Source of the DNA: Stercorarius parasiticus | Taxonomy: Eukaryota; Chordata; Aves; Charadriiformes; Stercorariidae | Direction: 5' to 3' | DNA length: 64,000 bases | Assembly: GCA_013396915.1 (NCBI GenBank) | Contig: VWZL01001987.1 | Location: forward strand, 257,087 to 321,086 | Shown: positions 23,675 through 35,885 of the stretch, one piece after another | How the letters are laid out: each line of letters starts with the position of its first letter | How positions within the stretch are numbered: position 1 is the stretch's first letter | Made by a program: the position numbers and the translations under genes | Notes under the pieces: generated by a model | The model's database searches: none | Seen by the model: the letters and a program-made list of their open reading frames with translations, nothing else | What the model was told of the DNA's origin: nothing

Positions 23675-24888
23675 TTGTTTGAACAAAGGGAAAATCTGAA
23701 ATAGGGAAGTCTGTGAAATTACTTTCTTCAGAAGGGCTCGGTAACCAGCAGGGTGGCAGTAGAAGGCCAGAATCAATTTGGTATTGATAGAGATAGCACA
23801 TCCAAACCCACAGGAGAGCAGGAAGATGAATCAAACCCTCAGAACACCTGCAGGCAGCTGGAGTCAGCTCTGCTGCTGGGTAATATGAGGCTTGGTAAAG
23901 GACTTGTACAAATTTGGGAAAAAGCTCTTAGCATAAAGGGTTTTTTTTTCCCCCTCCCTTACTTGCAAAATACATACCATTATGAGAAATACAGCGTGAG
24001 GATTTTTTTTCCTTGCAAAAGTTAAACCGAGGTTGTGGAATCCCCGTTGTCCTTCTATTAATGGTCTATGCTGTGAATACTGCTTTACTGTGTGAAAGCC
24101 CTAGGAGTGAGCACCCTGGGGATGGCAGAAGGAGATGGTGCTGTCCCTGGGACACCGGCCAGTGAAGTGGAGCTGTCTCTGGAGCACTGGTCAATGTGAG
24201 TGCAATAGTTTGTGCTGGGCTGCTCTCTTCTTTGGGTAGAGCCTGTGCCATTGACAGCCTAGGAGAGCTGAGACTCCATAATCTCGATGGAAGGTCTGGA
24301 TTTTGCTAAGGAGACGGAAACTATAGATGTTAAACCTTTTTTCTGCTTTCACCCCATTATCACCAGCTATATCTGTCACTAACATGAGCACGTATGGCAA
24401 GGAAATGAAGTAGGCCTTGGGGACAGGGGCTGACCTTACAGCATGGCTTGTATTTGCTCTCCAGTGACTCTACCGACCTCTCACGAGGAGCAGCAGGAGT
24501 GGACAGCAAATGATCTTCATGGCCCATGATGCGTTCCCTTTCCTAGATAAGAAGTTAGACATTTTCTGTGTGTACAGAGTTCATGTGGAAGAGAAAGATG
24601 TAAGAAATATCTACCATCAGCTAAAGCTAGAGGCTGGAGAGCCGAGATACTTGCCAGGAGCAGACTTACACCAGCACTGCCTGCTTCTGAAAAATCCAAA
24701 ATGACTCCAAATAAGCAAGACGCTTATTCATTGGCATTGTCTGACTTATTGGTATCGGCAAGGGGCTGGGCATCAGTAACAGGTCTGGTTTAGCTCTCCA
24801 TCCCAACAGAGTAACTGCTTTCCATCCTGCCGATGCTGTCAGAAATGTTTGGATGTATTTTAGTGTAAGAGCAGTAACGGTTATGTGA

Positions 24889-24897
24889 GGGGGGGGG
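24889..24897. repeat. Poly-G run (9 G)
   Basis: Nine consecutive G in AT-rich surroundings. Confidence 0.9.
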
Positions 24898-26225
24898 AAA
24901 GTTGCCGATTAACTCAGTATTGTGAATAAACATGGGAAACTAAAGAAAAATAGGTGCTATTAACATTTTTTTTCTGATAAAAATATCATTACCGTCATTT
25001 AAAAGTAAGTCACTCAACAACTGCATTTGGCACTGAAGAATATCATAGAGACATGAGTATTTTTCTTCTGCTTCTGTTTCTATGTCAATCAGCAAACAGT
25101 GGTATCGAGTAGTGTTAGTTAGCTCAACAGCAGATGCACCTCCTGGGAAGGAATGTCTACATAGCAATAGATGTACATGTGAATCTCCAAATCATGAGTG
25201 AAAGATAGGGAGCAAAAGATGCAAGGATTTGTTTGAACAACAGATGCATCTTTGGAACAGAGTTTGAAGGTATTACTGTATTCCAGCACTAAATGAGACC
25301 AGGTAATGCGGTTACTAATAAAAACTGTCCTGGGAATTGTGCAATACATTGTTCCTGCCTTCAGCCAGCCCTCAGGCTTAACGCGCCATCTTTTCATTTG
25401 CCTTAGCATCCGTTATTGCTTTATCACTTCTTTAAATACCACTGTTTCTAGGAATGTATATAGTAACTCTGGGTGTAATTTAAGAGCATTGGAAGTATCT
25501 TCTATCTGTTTACCATCATTTTAACCCTGTGTTGCAGTCCTGGTGTCTGTACTCTCTGCTCCAGGCACATCGTCTCAGGTATGGACGTATCAGTTTAGAG
25601 GCGGGGCTGGCGTTTTTGGTAGCATTTTCTTGAATAACTCCGGATGTATAATCGCATGCTGAAATGGCCACCTCTGTGCACCCCCAAACAGGTAACTCCA
25701 GCCCCCCCGGTGCTGGGCTTTGCCTGTTTCAGTGGTGGCATGAACTTGCTGATGGCCTCTCAGCTCTTGTTTATGGCCTCTCACTGTCATTACCTGGCAG
25801 CGCAGAGCCTGCTGCTGCGCATGTGCCTGCATTGAGTGTTTAACGCAGTTACATTGACTGATCCTTGGGTTGTGGAAGGTTTCCTGGCTCAGGCTTGCCT
25901 TGATGCTGCGGCCATCCAGCGCTGCCCTTCGAGCTGCGTGGCCTGAGCACGTAACTAATTAATCAAAGAGTTAATTTTGAACAAAGCAACTGAAGGTTTA
26001 AACTTGTCAATGAGAACCCATTTCTAGGCACATAAACAAACACAGGAGAAGCCTGAAAGCATAATTCCCTGGGGTACCTGGGAAGATTTTGCCCTTTGAG
26101 CTTCTTGTGAAAATAATCTTTAGTGCATGGATAATATGCTGAAGTGTTTAGTACTGGGTATGACCTGTATGTTTTAGATTGCTGTGAGCTATTTATTATG
26201 TAATATCATAACAAACCCCAATTAT

Positions 26226-26277
26226 TTTAATATATATTTTTATATAGATGCATACACACACACGCGCACATATATAT
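26226..26277. repeat. Compound TA/CA microsatellite
   Basis: TA-rich dinucleotides, then CACACACACGCGCACA, then TATATATA. Alternating purine-pyrimidine throughout, so it is a possible Z-DNA or cruciform tract and a likely length-polymorphic marker. Confidence 0.85.
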
Positions 26278-28381
26278 GGGTTTATATCTACATATGCTCT
26301 CTGTAAAGAGTATAAACTCTTTGGGAAAGGGGAAGTGAAACTGTAAGAAAGAGAAACTAATTGTTTCTCACAAAGATTTTTTTCTTTTCCCCCATTATGA
26401 TCAACACTAAGGACCTGAAATGTTTCATCTCGTTAAGAGCAATAACTACTGTTTTGCCCAATGGACCTAGACATGCACATCAGTTACATTCACCGATGTA
26501 AACAGAGACGACTCCTCGCATGGAAAACAGGCAACAGACCCCTTTCCCCAGATGAGCCCTTCAGGAGCAGTAGGTGACAGTGGGCAGAACCTTGGATGCT
26601 ATTTTAAAAAAAGGCAACTTTCGTTTATTGGTGACTTTTCATGAAACTTAGCTTTGGTTCAATAGCTAAAGCTTGTGATTATGAGTATCATTTCATGCAT
26701 GCTTATTTCACATTAATGTGACTCTTCTCTTTAAAGTAACATAAGTGCAAGGTCCCTCAAGTTTCCTTGGGGTTTTGGATTCCAAGCACTAGCTCAACTC
26801 ACTTTGAGTCAGAAATCTGAGACACTATTTCATGTTATTTACAGCCAAAATCAGTTTTATCATATCTAAATTCAGGCCATCAGTCATGCAGGTGGGATTA
26901 GTAGCAGTTATTTGTTACAAAAATGTATGTATTTCATTACTGTTTTGTTTTCACACAGAAGTTCAAACCACTTTCTCAGTTTTGGCTGCGTCCTGCCTAC
27001 TGCCTGTCTATAAAGCCTGTATTAAATATCAGAAACACAAAGGAAGTGGAAACCTGAATGGCCCCAACTTGCCCCTGAAGATTAGAATGTTACTTCATTT
27101 CTTCCACAACTCATAACAATTTTAGGTCATTTTTTTCCAAAAATGCCTTTGTGCAGTAAATCGTAAGCACTTTATGTTAGACTGCTTTTCTGAAATGTGT
27201 GACTATCTTAATTGCTGTCTCATTCATGAGAAGAGGACTAGAAAGGAGCTTATAGAGCCAAAGCTGTATGCAAAATATCACATTTGGCAGGCTTACAGTA
27301 CTCCTTCATAAAGTTCAATTTGGATTCTGAAATATTTGTAATATTCTCTCTGGGATATAGGTTTTGGGGTTTTTTTTAAACATTTATCACATCTACTTTG
27401 AAGATGAAGCATGAAAATTTATTTTTAGCATTTGCTGCTAAGTCATCAGAGATGATAAAGGGCAAAGAAGAACAAAATTTACAGTTCCCTTCTCTTTGGC
27501 AATAGCAGGAAAAAAAACCCCATCCTGCTTCCTGGCTGAGTAAGAAGCTTTCCTCGCCAAGCCCCTCTTGAGTTGGTTTGCTGGAGCTGACCAGGCTCAA
27601 GCAGGAGGAGATCCATTCCTCGCCCTGCCTGGGTTTTAAGCAACTGTGGGGTTTTTGTGTTCCTTTAAAAAAGAAATGAAGTGCAAATTGCGTGTAGGCT
27701 GTTCTGTGCTTTGCGGATTTACTGCTCACCTTGAGCTCCTCAATGGAAGGTTTTGCCGCGCAGGAGGAGACGGCAGTGTTCCCGTGGTGGCGTGCCCATG
27801 CCCTGCTGCCCAGTGTCAGCTGCAGCACAGCCCCCAGCCGGGCTAGCAGACCTGCGGGCATCAAGGTGGGGGTTTGTCCAGATTCCGTGGAGATTTTGGC
27901 TCGCCATAGGGGGCTAGTCTATACTAACGCACGGCAGAGAAAATGCTTGGCTTAGTTCATGCACTAGCCAAACTGTAACATCTCAGAAATGTTTTGCCTT
28001 ACTGGGAAACTTCTTTCTCCCTTTAAGCCCCTCCCAGATAGAATAAAAGCTTATCACTTGACACAAACGTCTTCTTGGAAGAAAACATTTTTTAAAAGGG
28101 CTTTTAAACTCTTGGTTTTAATTAAATGTAAGATTCTAAAATATCAAATGACATTCTAAAACATTTTAGTTTAATTCTTGACATCATCATTGCAATTTTT
28201 TTTATTTTAATATTTTGACTAAAATGATAGAGAACTAAATCTGTCATAAAAATTCTTCAGTCAGCAAAGTTCATCACAGCAGCAGCGTGCTTCAGATACT
28301 GCCTTTTGCTTGTGGTCCTTTGAGATCTTACTGTAAATATGACTTACTGATCTGCAGCAGAGTTACTGCTCTTTGCTTCTT

Positions 28382-28406
28382 AAAAAAAAAAAAAAAAAAA
28401 AAAAAA
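28382..28406. repeat. Poly-A run (25 A)
   Basis: Twenty-five uninterrupted A. No AATAAA directly upstream and no flanking duplication was noticed, so it is not called a retrocopy tail. Confidence 0.95.
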
Positions 28407-31400
28407 GAGAGGAAGTGTGAGAAGCGAAAGCCCAGAGCAGGGCTGCAGACGCTGTCTGCTACAAGGCAGGTGGAAGACGGTCTGAAATAAAGCAAAGCAC
28501 ATGAAGGGCACGGCTGCACGGGCAGCCTGGGCTCCATAGCAACTGCAGTGGCTCCCATCAGGAGGGATTCCAGTGCTCTGCTGGGTTTGGGGGTTTTTAA
28601 AGCTGCTGCATGGGTAAGTTGTTCCTGAGTATGTATTTGTTTTCAAAATCTTGTTGGCTACAAGCCCATTTGCCAGCGAAGAAAGTCATCTTTTCTGTAA
28701 ATCCAGTTAGCGAGAGTGATGATGACCCTGCCAATGGACTGAGCGAGTCTTGCTCAGCCCTTGCAGGTCACGTTGGCTGGGCTGCATCTGCCAAAGAATT
28801 CCACTGGGGAGGGACACAGCGAGCACGGTGGCTTCTTGTCCAGTGGGGATGGATGGGGTCTGTCTGCATCTTGGGCTCTGACGAGTGAGGTGGGGAGGGA
28901 AGTAGAAATTCTCAACTGGCAGTAAGGCACAAATACTTGTGTTTTCAGAGACCCATGATAAAACTTGTTTTCTTTTCCTTCAATATGACTGTATGCTAAA
29001 AACCTGTCAAAGTGTGGATCAAACCAAAATAATATCTTTTTCACCTTAACCTATGCTATAAAGAAAAGCAGGAAGGAAAGAAGGGTGAGACAAGGTGGAC
29101 TTTGATCACAGAAAATGTCTATTTAGCTCAAAACAATATATTTTATTTCCGTTCTCGGGATGTTATAACAAAAACAAAGCAGTGGAAATCAGGAGCCAGA
29201 CTGCATACAAAATATATGAGGAAGAAATAGAGATGTTACAGCCTTTCCTCCCATCTTCCTCCCCCCCTTTCAGAACCGTTAGTGTATAATTAAGGTGAAT
29301 CTGGTGGGATTCTCTCCTTTTGGGAGGATTCAGACTGGTGCCTCTCACCACTTTGAAGGAAGGCCAGTGTATTGACTGGCTCCGAGCAGAAATGTTGTTG
29401 ACAGGAGGACAGCCAAGCAGGGCAGAACTGGCTGCCCAGAGAGCTCGTGCAGGCTCCTTGCGGGTTTCCAGTCTTGCTATTTTAAATTGTGATTCTATAG
29501 CACTTCAGACTAATATTGATTTTTTTTTTAATTTTTTATTCAAGTATTCACTTTTATGGTCTCCTGCATGCTATGAAAATTTTATTCTTCTGTTTTCTTA
29601 CTCATTCACTCATTTAATCCATTCTAAAACTCTCAGCTATAGCTCTTATTTCTCATTTTGCACTGGTGACTGCATCAGCTCTGGGCCAGTTTCTGTCTGC
29701 ACAGTTGTTTAGATCTATAGATGCTGGTGACAGAAAGAGCAGATTTACCGTGGCGATAGGCGGATGTTACATTCACTGAAGACAGCGGCTGGCAGTGCCC
29801 GCGCTGCAGCCTGCCCTGTGCAACAGTGGGTGCGTGGCACAGGCTCTGCAGCACCCCGCTCCCAGCCAGCACTTCCCCTCCCAGTAAGGTCCTGTCATCA
29901 CCAACAGGCACCTCTTGTTTTTCTCGCTGCAAAATGACACTCATAAGTGGGAGACCAGTGGCAGTGTGGCTGTACGTGGGATTTGGCGTTCTCTGTGAGG
30001 GTGTGCTGGTGTGGACAGGTGCTCCTCAATGGCTTCCTGCTGCTCCCCTTGTCCATCTTCCTTCCCTGTGTCATCTCTGACAGTGTTGGATGTGGGTCAC
30101 AGGGAGAAAGTGCCAACTTCAGCAATACTCCCAGCAGCGGGCAGGGCCCAGCCCCAGGGCAGCAGCAGCAGGTTTTTGGAAATCCACGGGTCTTGAGGGG
30201 GCTGTGAAGTTTTCCTTGTTGCTGCTTTTTTACCCCACATCCCTCAACCATGGACTATCCCATGGTATGTACGGAGTCAAGACCCTCTATTAGAAGAAAT
30301 ATTTGGAGCTGTCACTGATAAACACCTGCCAGACTATAGCTGGTGATCTTTAATTTTTTAATTATTTAAACAGATTTATGGTTGCTGATAGATGTAAAAA
30401 TTATATAGCTATCTTTTCTGCAGCAATTTTTGACTGCTGCTGGAGTACCCTGTACATCAAAAGCCTGATGGTCAGAAGTTTTATAACCCTGAGGACTTTA
30501 TTAAATCCATGGAGATTTGCAGGGTCCGATTGGGATTCAGTTGTACTAGCAGTAGAAGAAAAACAAGAAAATCCTTGTATCTACATGACATCCACATTCT
30601 TGTTTCTAATTAAAAAATTGAAGGGGAAGACTTTATGTAATTAAAGTAGATGTTTGCTAATTTGTCACAGGCTGAGCTCTCAAGCACTACTTCGTTAGAT
30701 GCTTCTGGAAGTAAACTTTCAGCTTTCATTCTCCATGGAAACAGGCTAATCATTCATCTGAGCAATTGTACTTACTTATGGCTGTAAATTCCCGGGACCC
30801 GGGCTCAGGGAGCGGGCAGGGTACCTTGGTAGTGGTGGAAGCAGGGCTGGGGCTGCGGGCATTTCCCAGTCTCCCTGTGCTGAGCGTTGTCCGTGAAACC
30901 CCCGGCCTACTGTGCCCAAAGCTGAACGGGGATGGACCTGGAGCCTTTGCTTTCTCTCTTGTGCTTGCTTTTGTGAATTATTAGCAAATAGAGATTACAC
31001 TGGCAGTGACATCTTTCTTATCTTTGTTTTAAAGTGAGATAGTAAAATAAAAAATTGGAAAATAACCCTGGGGAAGAAAAAAAGTCAGTCAGTTCTCTAT
31101 TATTTGGTGTGATAGGGAACTGTGAATTCTTGGATAAGGAAAATAATCTTGTAGGAGCAATATAGTGGCACTGGGAGCACCCCAGATCCTGCCTGGGAGC
31201 TGCCGTGGGTTCGTGGGGCTCAGGGGAGCACTGTGCATCCCATACAGCAGCATCCTCTTGGCAGGGACCATAGAGGGAGAGGAAAACAAATATGAGATGG
31301 ATGGTAATCGGGTTTGTGTCTCAGACTTGATGAGCAGCTGGCCTGGAGCTGTAGGTGTCCAGCATTTCTGCAGACAGTTCATCGTACCTGAATGTGTGTT

Positions 31401-34400
31401 GCCATGGGTTGCCTAATGATGAACTAGGCTGCTTAGGTGAGTGTAAGAGACTGGGATTTACATTGGAATAGGCTTGGGATTTTAAAATGTTGATTAGCAT
31501 TTTTGTTCCTGAGCTGTTGGAGTTCACAGTTTCTTAGCCGTGAGATTTGCAGGTTGCACAGCCGGGGCAGTACAGCCTGTACCTGCAGCACCGCCGGGGT
31601 ACTGCTGCCTTGCGGAGGCTCAGCCTAACTGAGAGCAATCTCAGGCTGCACAACTTGCCTGAAATCCCACGCAGAGATTTCCACGCACAGGTTCTCCGAG
31701 GTTTCAGCAGTCCAGAGCTGAGGGAGGCAGCAGGGTCTGGCCTGTGAGCCAGGGCTGTGGTTGGGGTAACAAGCTCTTTCTCCATTGCCCTGCAACGTGC
31801 CAGGGCTCATGCCAAGCCCAGACGCAGGGTACGAGGTGACCACCGACCCTCCAGCTCATGTGTGTCTGTGGAAGGGCCAGAGGGATGCTTTCAGTGGGGA
31901 GGAGCGGAGGCAGCTGCCTGTCTCCTGCGGCAATTCCCACTTCAGGCAGCCTGCCTGGGGGCTGCTCGGGCAGGAGGCTCTTCTTCTGATGAGCTTCAGC
32001 TGCACCGCAGATGCTCACAGATCTAAGGATGTCTGACTAGGAACAGCATAACTCCTAGGCTAATAATAAAACGCCACCTTTTCTTTTAAATACAGTGTAG
32101 ATAGAGGTTGGGAATTTTTTCTTTCGTGCTCAGCCTGATTCCCATGTAAGCTTGCATTTGATTTTTCCCCAAAGAAACTGTTTCCTGTTGTCATAATGTG
32201 ACCAGATGGGGAGGGTTCAGTGGAAATATCTCATGAGAGACTGGCAGAGAAGTGGATCCAGGAAGCAGATCCTCCCCGTAAAATTGGCACGGCTTGGTAA
32301 GTTCCATCTGAAAAATAAAAAGCTGCTCCCTTTGCTGAGTCACAGCCCCCTCGGAGCTGGAGCTGTGACAAGCCAGGAGACGCTGTGCTGCTGGAGTTGA
32401 AGCAAAGGTGAGGAAAGGCTGTCCAGAATCCTTCTTGAGTGCATTTCTTGTCTGAAATGATTTTTAAATCTCATTAAAGGGTATTGTAAGTTTAATTCCG
32501 TCTGTAGAAGTGTACAGCTGTATTCCTCTCTTGCAGGGCTTGGGGTTGCATGGCTCTTCTGAGGCAAATGCTGGGCAAGTCACGGTGGTAGCCCCTTCCC
32601 TTTGGGAAGGCAAAGCGCAGTCCCACCTTGGGAAACGGGCTGTGGCTGGCACTGCTCTTGGAGGGACTTGTTCTGGATGCAGCACTGCATCTTCCTGTAT
32701 CCCCTGGCATGGGTGTCAGCACCGCAGGTCAGGCAAGCCCATACCTGCCAGGGTGGGGAACAGGAGGGGCCGCGGCACATGGAGCGGGTCTGCAGGGAAG
32801 GAGGTGGCCAGCATGACTGGAAAGCTTTCTTCGTGCTGGAAAGGGAAGTTCTGTTTGTTTTCCTCTCGCAGATTGAAGGTGAGGTGCTGGGTAGCCAGGT
32901 ACATTGCTTCCTACACTGTTTATATCTACCTTGCAGTAAAGCAGCTAATGATTTTCTGTTTGAGCAGCCTCTTGTAGTGTCCCGGGTCTATTCTGCCTTC
33001 CTCACATTTATAAATCTCTCCATAGCTAAGGCCTGGTACTTTTCCAGGCTTTGCACTGTTGTTTATTTGCTGAAGTTGTAACAGCTTTATTTATACTTGC
33101 TTTTATACCATGTTTCAGTGGTACAGATGCACAAAGATTGTTTGCTTTCTGAAGCTTTTTTATCTTCTGAAGTCTACAGAACCGGGTGTCAAATCCAGAG
33201 AACAAGTTAATATGGGGAGGAGGGAGTTGGTGGAAGGAAGTTGGAGGAAGCCAGCTGGGTTTCCTTCCAACAGAGAAGCTGCAGGTAGTACAGGGACAAG
33301 GAGCATTTGCTGATCACCATTAAAATATAGCACTTGGCATTTGAAAGTAATTATGTTTTTTTTGAAATGCTGCTAAGATATATATTATCTAGTCGGAAGA
33401 ATAATCTTTGGCTATTATTTCAAATATATATGTGGACATTTAATTCATGGTCACCTTACTTAAAATACAAATCTGCAATTTACAAGAACAAGAACAATTC
33501 AAAAGCAAATACCAAACTTAAGATGCTACAACTAAATATGTGTTTTCCATGTACTTTTGTAAAAGTAAACAAAACCTCAGCAATATCTTTAGGAGCTGTG
33601 ATTTTGCTGCTGCACGGGTAACCAGCCCGGCTGAAGCTCTCTGTCCCTGCGCAGGGCAGTGCATGAGCTGGTGTCCCCGGGGGCAGGAGCAGAAGTTGCC
33701 TGGTGTGTGCATCCGCACAGGAGGCAGCTGAGACGCGTTGGGCTTCTGCACTTTGTGGACAGAAGAGCAGCGAGGCAGCGGGGCTTGAGGCAGCGGGGCT
33801 GTAAGCCGTCAGGCCCAGAGCAAGTGTTAGGAAAAGCAAACGCATTCTGCTGCGGCTGCTGCACCATGGAAACCTGCGCCTCTACTCTTTCTTCCATATA
33901 GTCTGCGATTCTGTCCTACCAGCTCCACTCATGTTCCCCAGCCAGCTCCATGAAGTCAGTGCCGGTGGGATGCAGTGCATCTCCTGCGCCTGCCCCTCAG
34001 CTTCACCCAGCGGCTCTGTGTGGCCAGTGCCTGCTCCCCTCGGCCAAGCTGGTGCTGCCCCACTGCTGGCCGCTCTCCCCTGGCCCCCTCTGCCTCAGCC
34101 CCAAGCCCCGGGGCTCCTTTTCCTCTCCCTCGTCAGGCGGCTCCGCTCCCAGGTTGTCTCACCAGCACGGCTGTGCTTTTCCTGCTGTCTTTTACACAAA
34201 GCAAGATGGAAGAAGAAACTGTCTGATTTCAGTACAGAAATCTTTAAAAAGTAAACCAGAAGGGCAAATATTCTCCTTAAATGGAAGGAGAATTCAGTCC
34301 TAATGCCTGGCCTCCCCCTGCCTGATGCAGTTTGCGCAAGGAAGGTCCGAATCTGAGCAGGGAATACAGTGCTGCTCCGTGGGGCGGAGGTCCCACGCTG

Positions 34401-35862
34401 CTTTGTACTGGGAATCACGACCTTCTCTGAAAGTTCACTGAAGACAGTTGTGGTATATATTGCTGCTAAAATTAATTTCCTAACCCTTTTTTTTTTTTAA
34501 AAAAAACAACTGATCAATTTTAGCCAAAACAAAGGCGGAGCAGTGCGTAGAGACTGACATGAAGCTGCCCAGCACCGGAGCAGCTGGGAATGGTGTAGAA
34601 GGGGTGCATGGAGCTCAAGGTAGTCGGGTCTGCACAGTCTGACAGCATCTGTGTCACGGGGGTGCCTTCTCCTTCCTTCCCTCGCTGGGGGGCTGTTATG
34701 TTCATAGTACAACGTTATTTATTTTATTGTGTCCACCAACGGGAGGGGTTTTGTCACTGTTCCTACTGAAGTCAGGACCGTAATTTAATTATACTGCAGC
34801 AGCAAACAGTTGTCAAGGAAAAACTGTTGTCTGGGATGTAGTGTACGTGTTCTTTATGGCCATGTAAGTATTTTAATTCTTTCCTAATTACAGCCTGATG
34901 CAGGGCAATGTTGAGGTGTACTTCTGAGCCTGATCTGTGTGCATGGTGCTCTTTTCTGTCAGCCTGTCAAAACAAAATGGGCTTAAAACACCTGTAAACT
35001 GTGTTCATATTCACATTCTTTGTCACAGAGCTCCATGGCCCAAAAGTGAAATGTGCATCCAGCCTGTACTCAGGTCCAACAGTGGAGGTTTTAGCGCAAA
35101 CATTTTTAAATGCTATGCTGGGTGTCGACACTTGTTTGAATCTGGATGGGGAGCTGGGAGGTGGTGTCTGTGCTAGTTGGGGGCCAGAAAAGCAGCCGAT
35201 CCAGCCCGACTGCAGCCAAGATGCTCCTGTGCTGCTAGACAACACAGAGAAGATGCAATGTAATGTTTTTTCTGTTGGCTGATTTAATTGAGTACAAGTT
35301 TAAAAACAGATGCAGAGACATGTTAGCTCTGTAACGCGCATTTGACGTGAGCTGGGATTAAGGTGAGGCATTACCAGAAATGAGGACAATCTCACCATGC
35401 TCCTCATTGCGCCGTGGTTAGGCTGTGAGGCTCCCCAGTCCTATTTATAGACTGTAATAAAGCAGAATATTACCCTGCACGGGCACCACAGGCTGAGACT
35501 CAGTTTGGGTCAGAGGGGCAATCGTCCATCCACGCACATCGGAGCTGAACAGGGCGCGGTCATGCTTCATCTGTGGTGGGTGAGAAGCACAATTAAGAGC
35601 ACAATGATAATCCTGATGGAAACAATGGGGGAGGCTGCAGGTGAAGCACCTTGACGAGCTTTGGGTTCAGAGGTACTTTCTGGAGAACACTTGATTATGT
35701 AAAGAGAATGCTTTAAAGAAGTGAAGCAATGTGGAAGTTTAATGTCCAGAACTGTGTAGAAATGATAGCTAACTGTGAGAAATGAAGCTGGATTTTACTA
35801 ATCATATGTGGCTGAAAATAAAATGAAACTGCAGTCATTTTTACTATAGACCTCTTAAAAAG

Positions 35863-35885
35863 AAAAAAAAAAAAAAAAAAAAAAA
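35863..35885. repeat. Poly-A run (23 A)
   Basis: Twenty-three A, then CAAAAAAACC and an A/C-rich tail to about 35920. AATAAAAT lies about 45 bp upstream, so an old retrocopy tail is possible but unsupported by any recognised source sequence. Confidence 0.9.

Noticed and set aside
27376..27864. 162-codon minus-strand frame
   Set aside because: Low-complexity stretches, no family recognised, and frames on the opposite strand in the same GC-rich patch.
28260..28406. Poly-A tail of a processed retrocopy
   Set aside because: No poly(A) signal at the right distance, no recognisable source gene and no flanking duplication.
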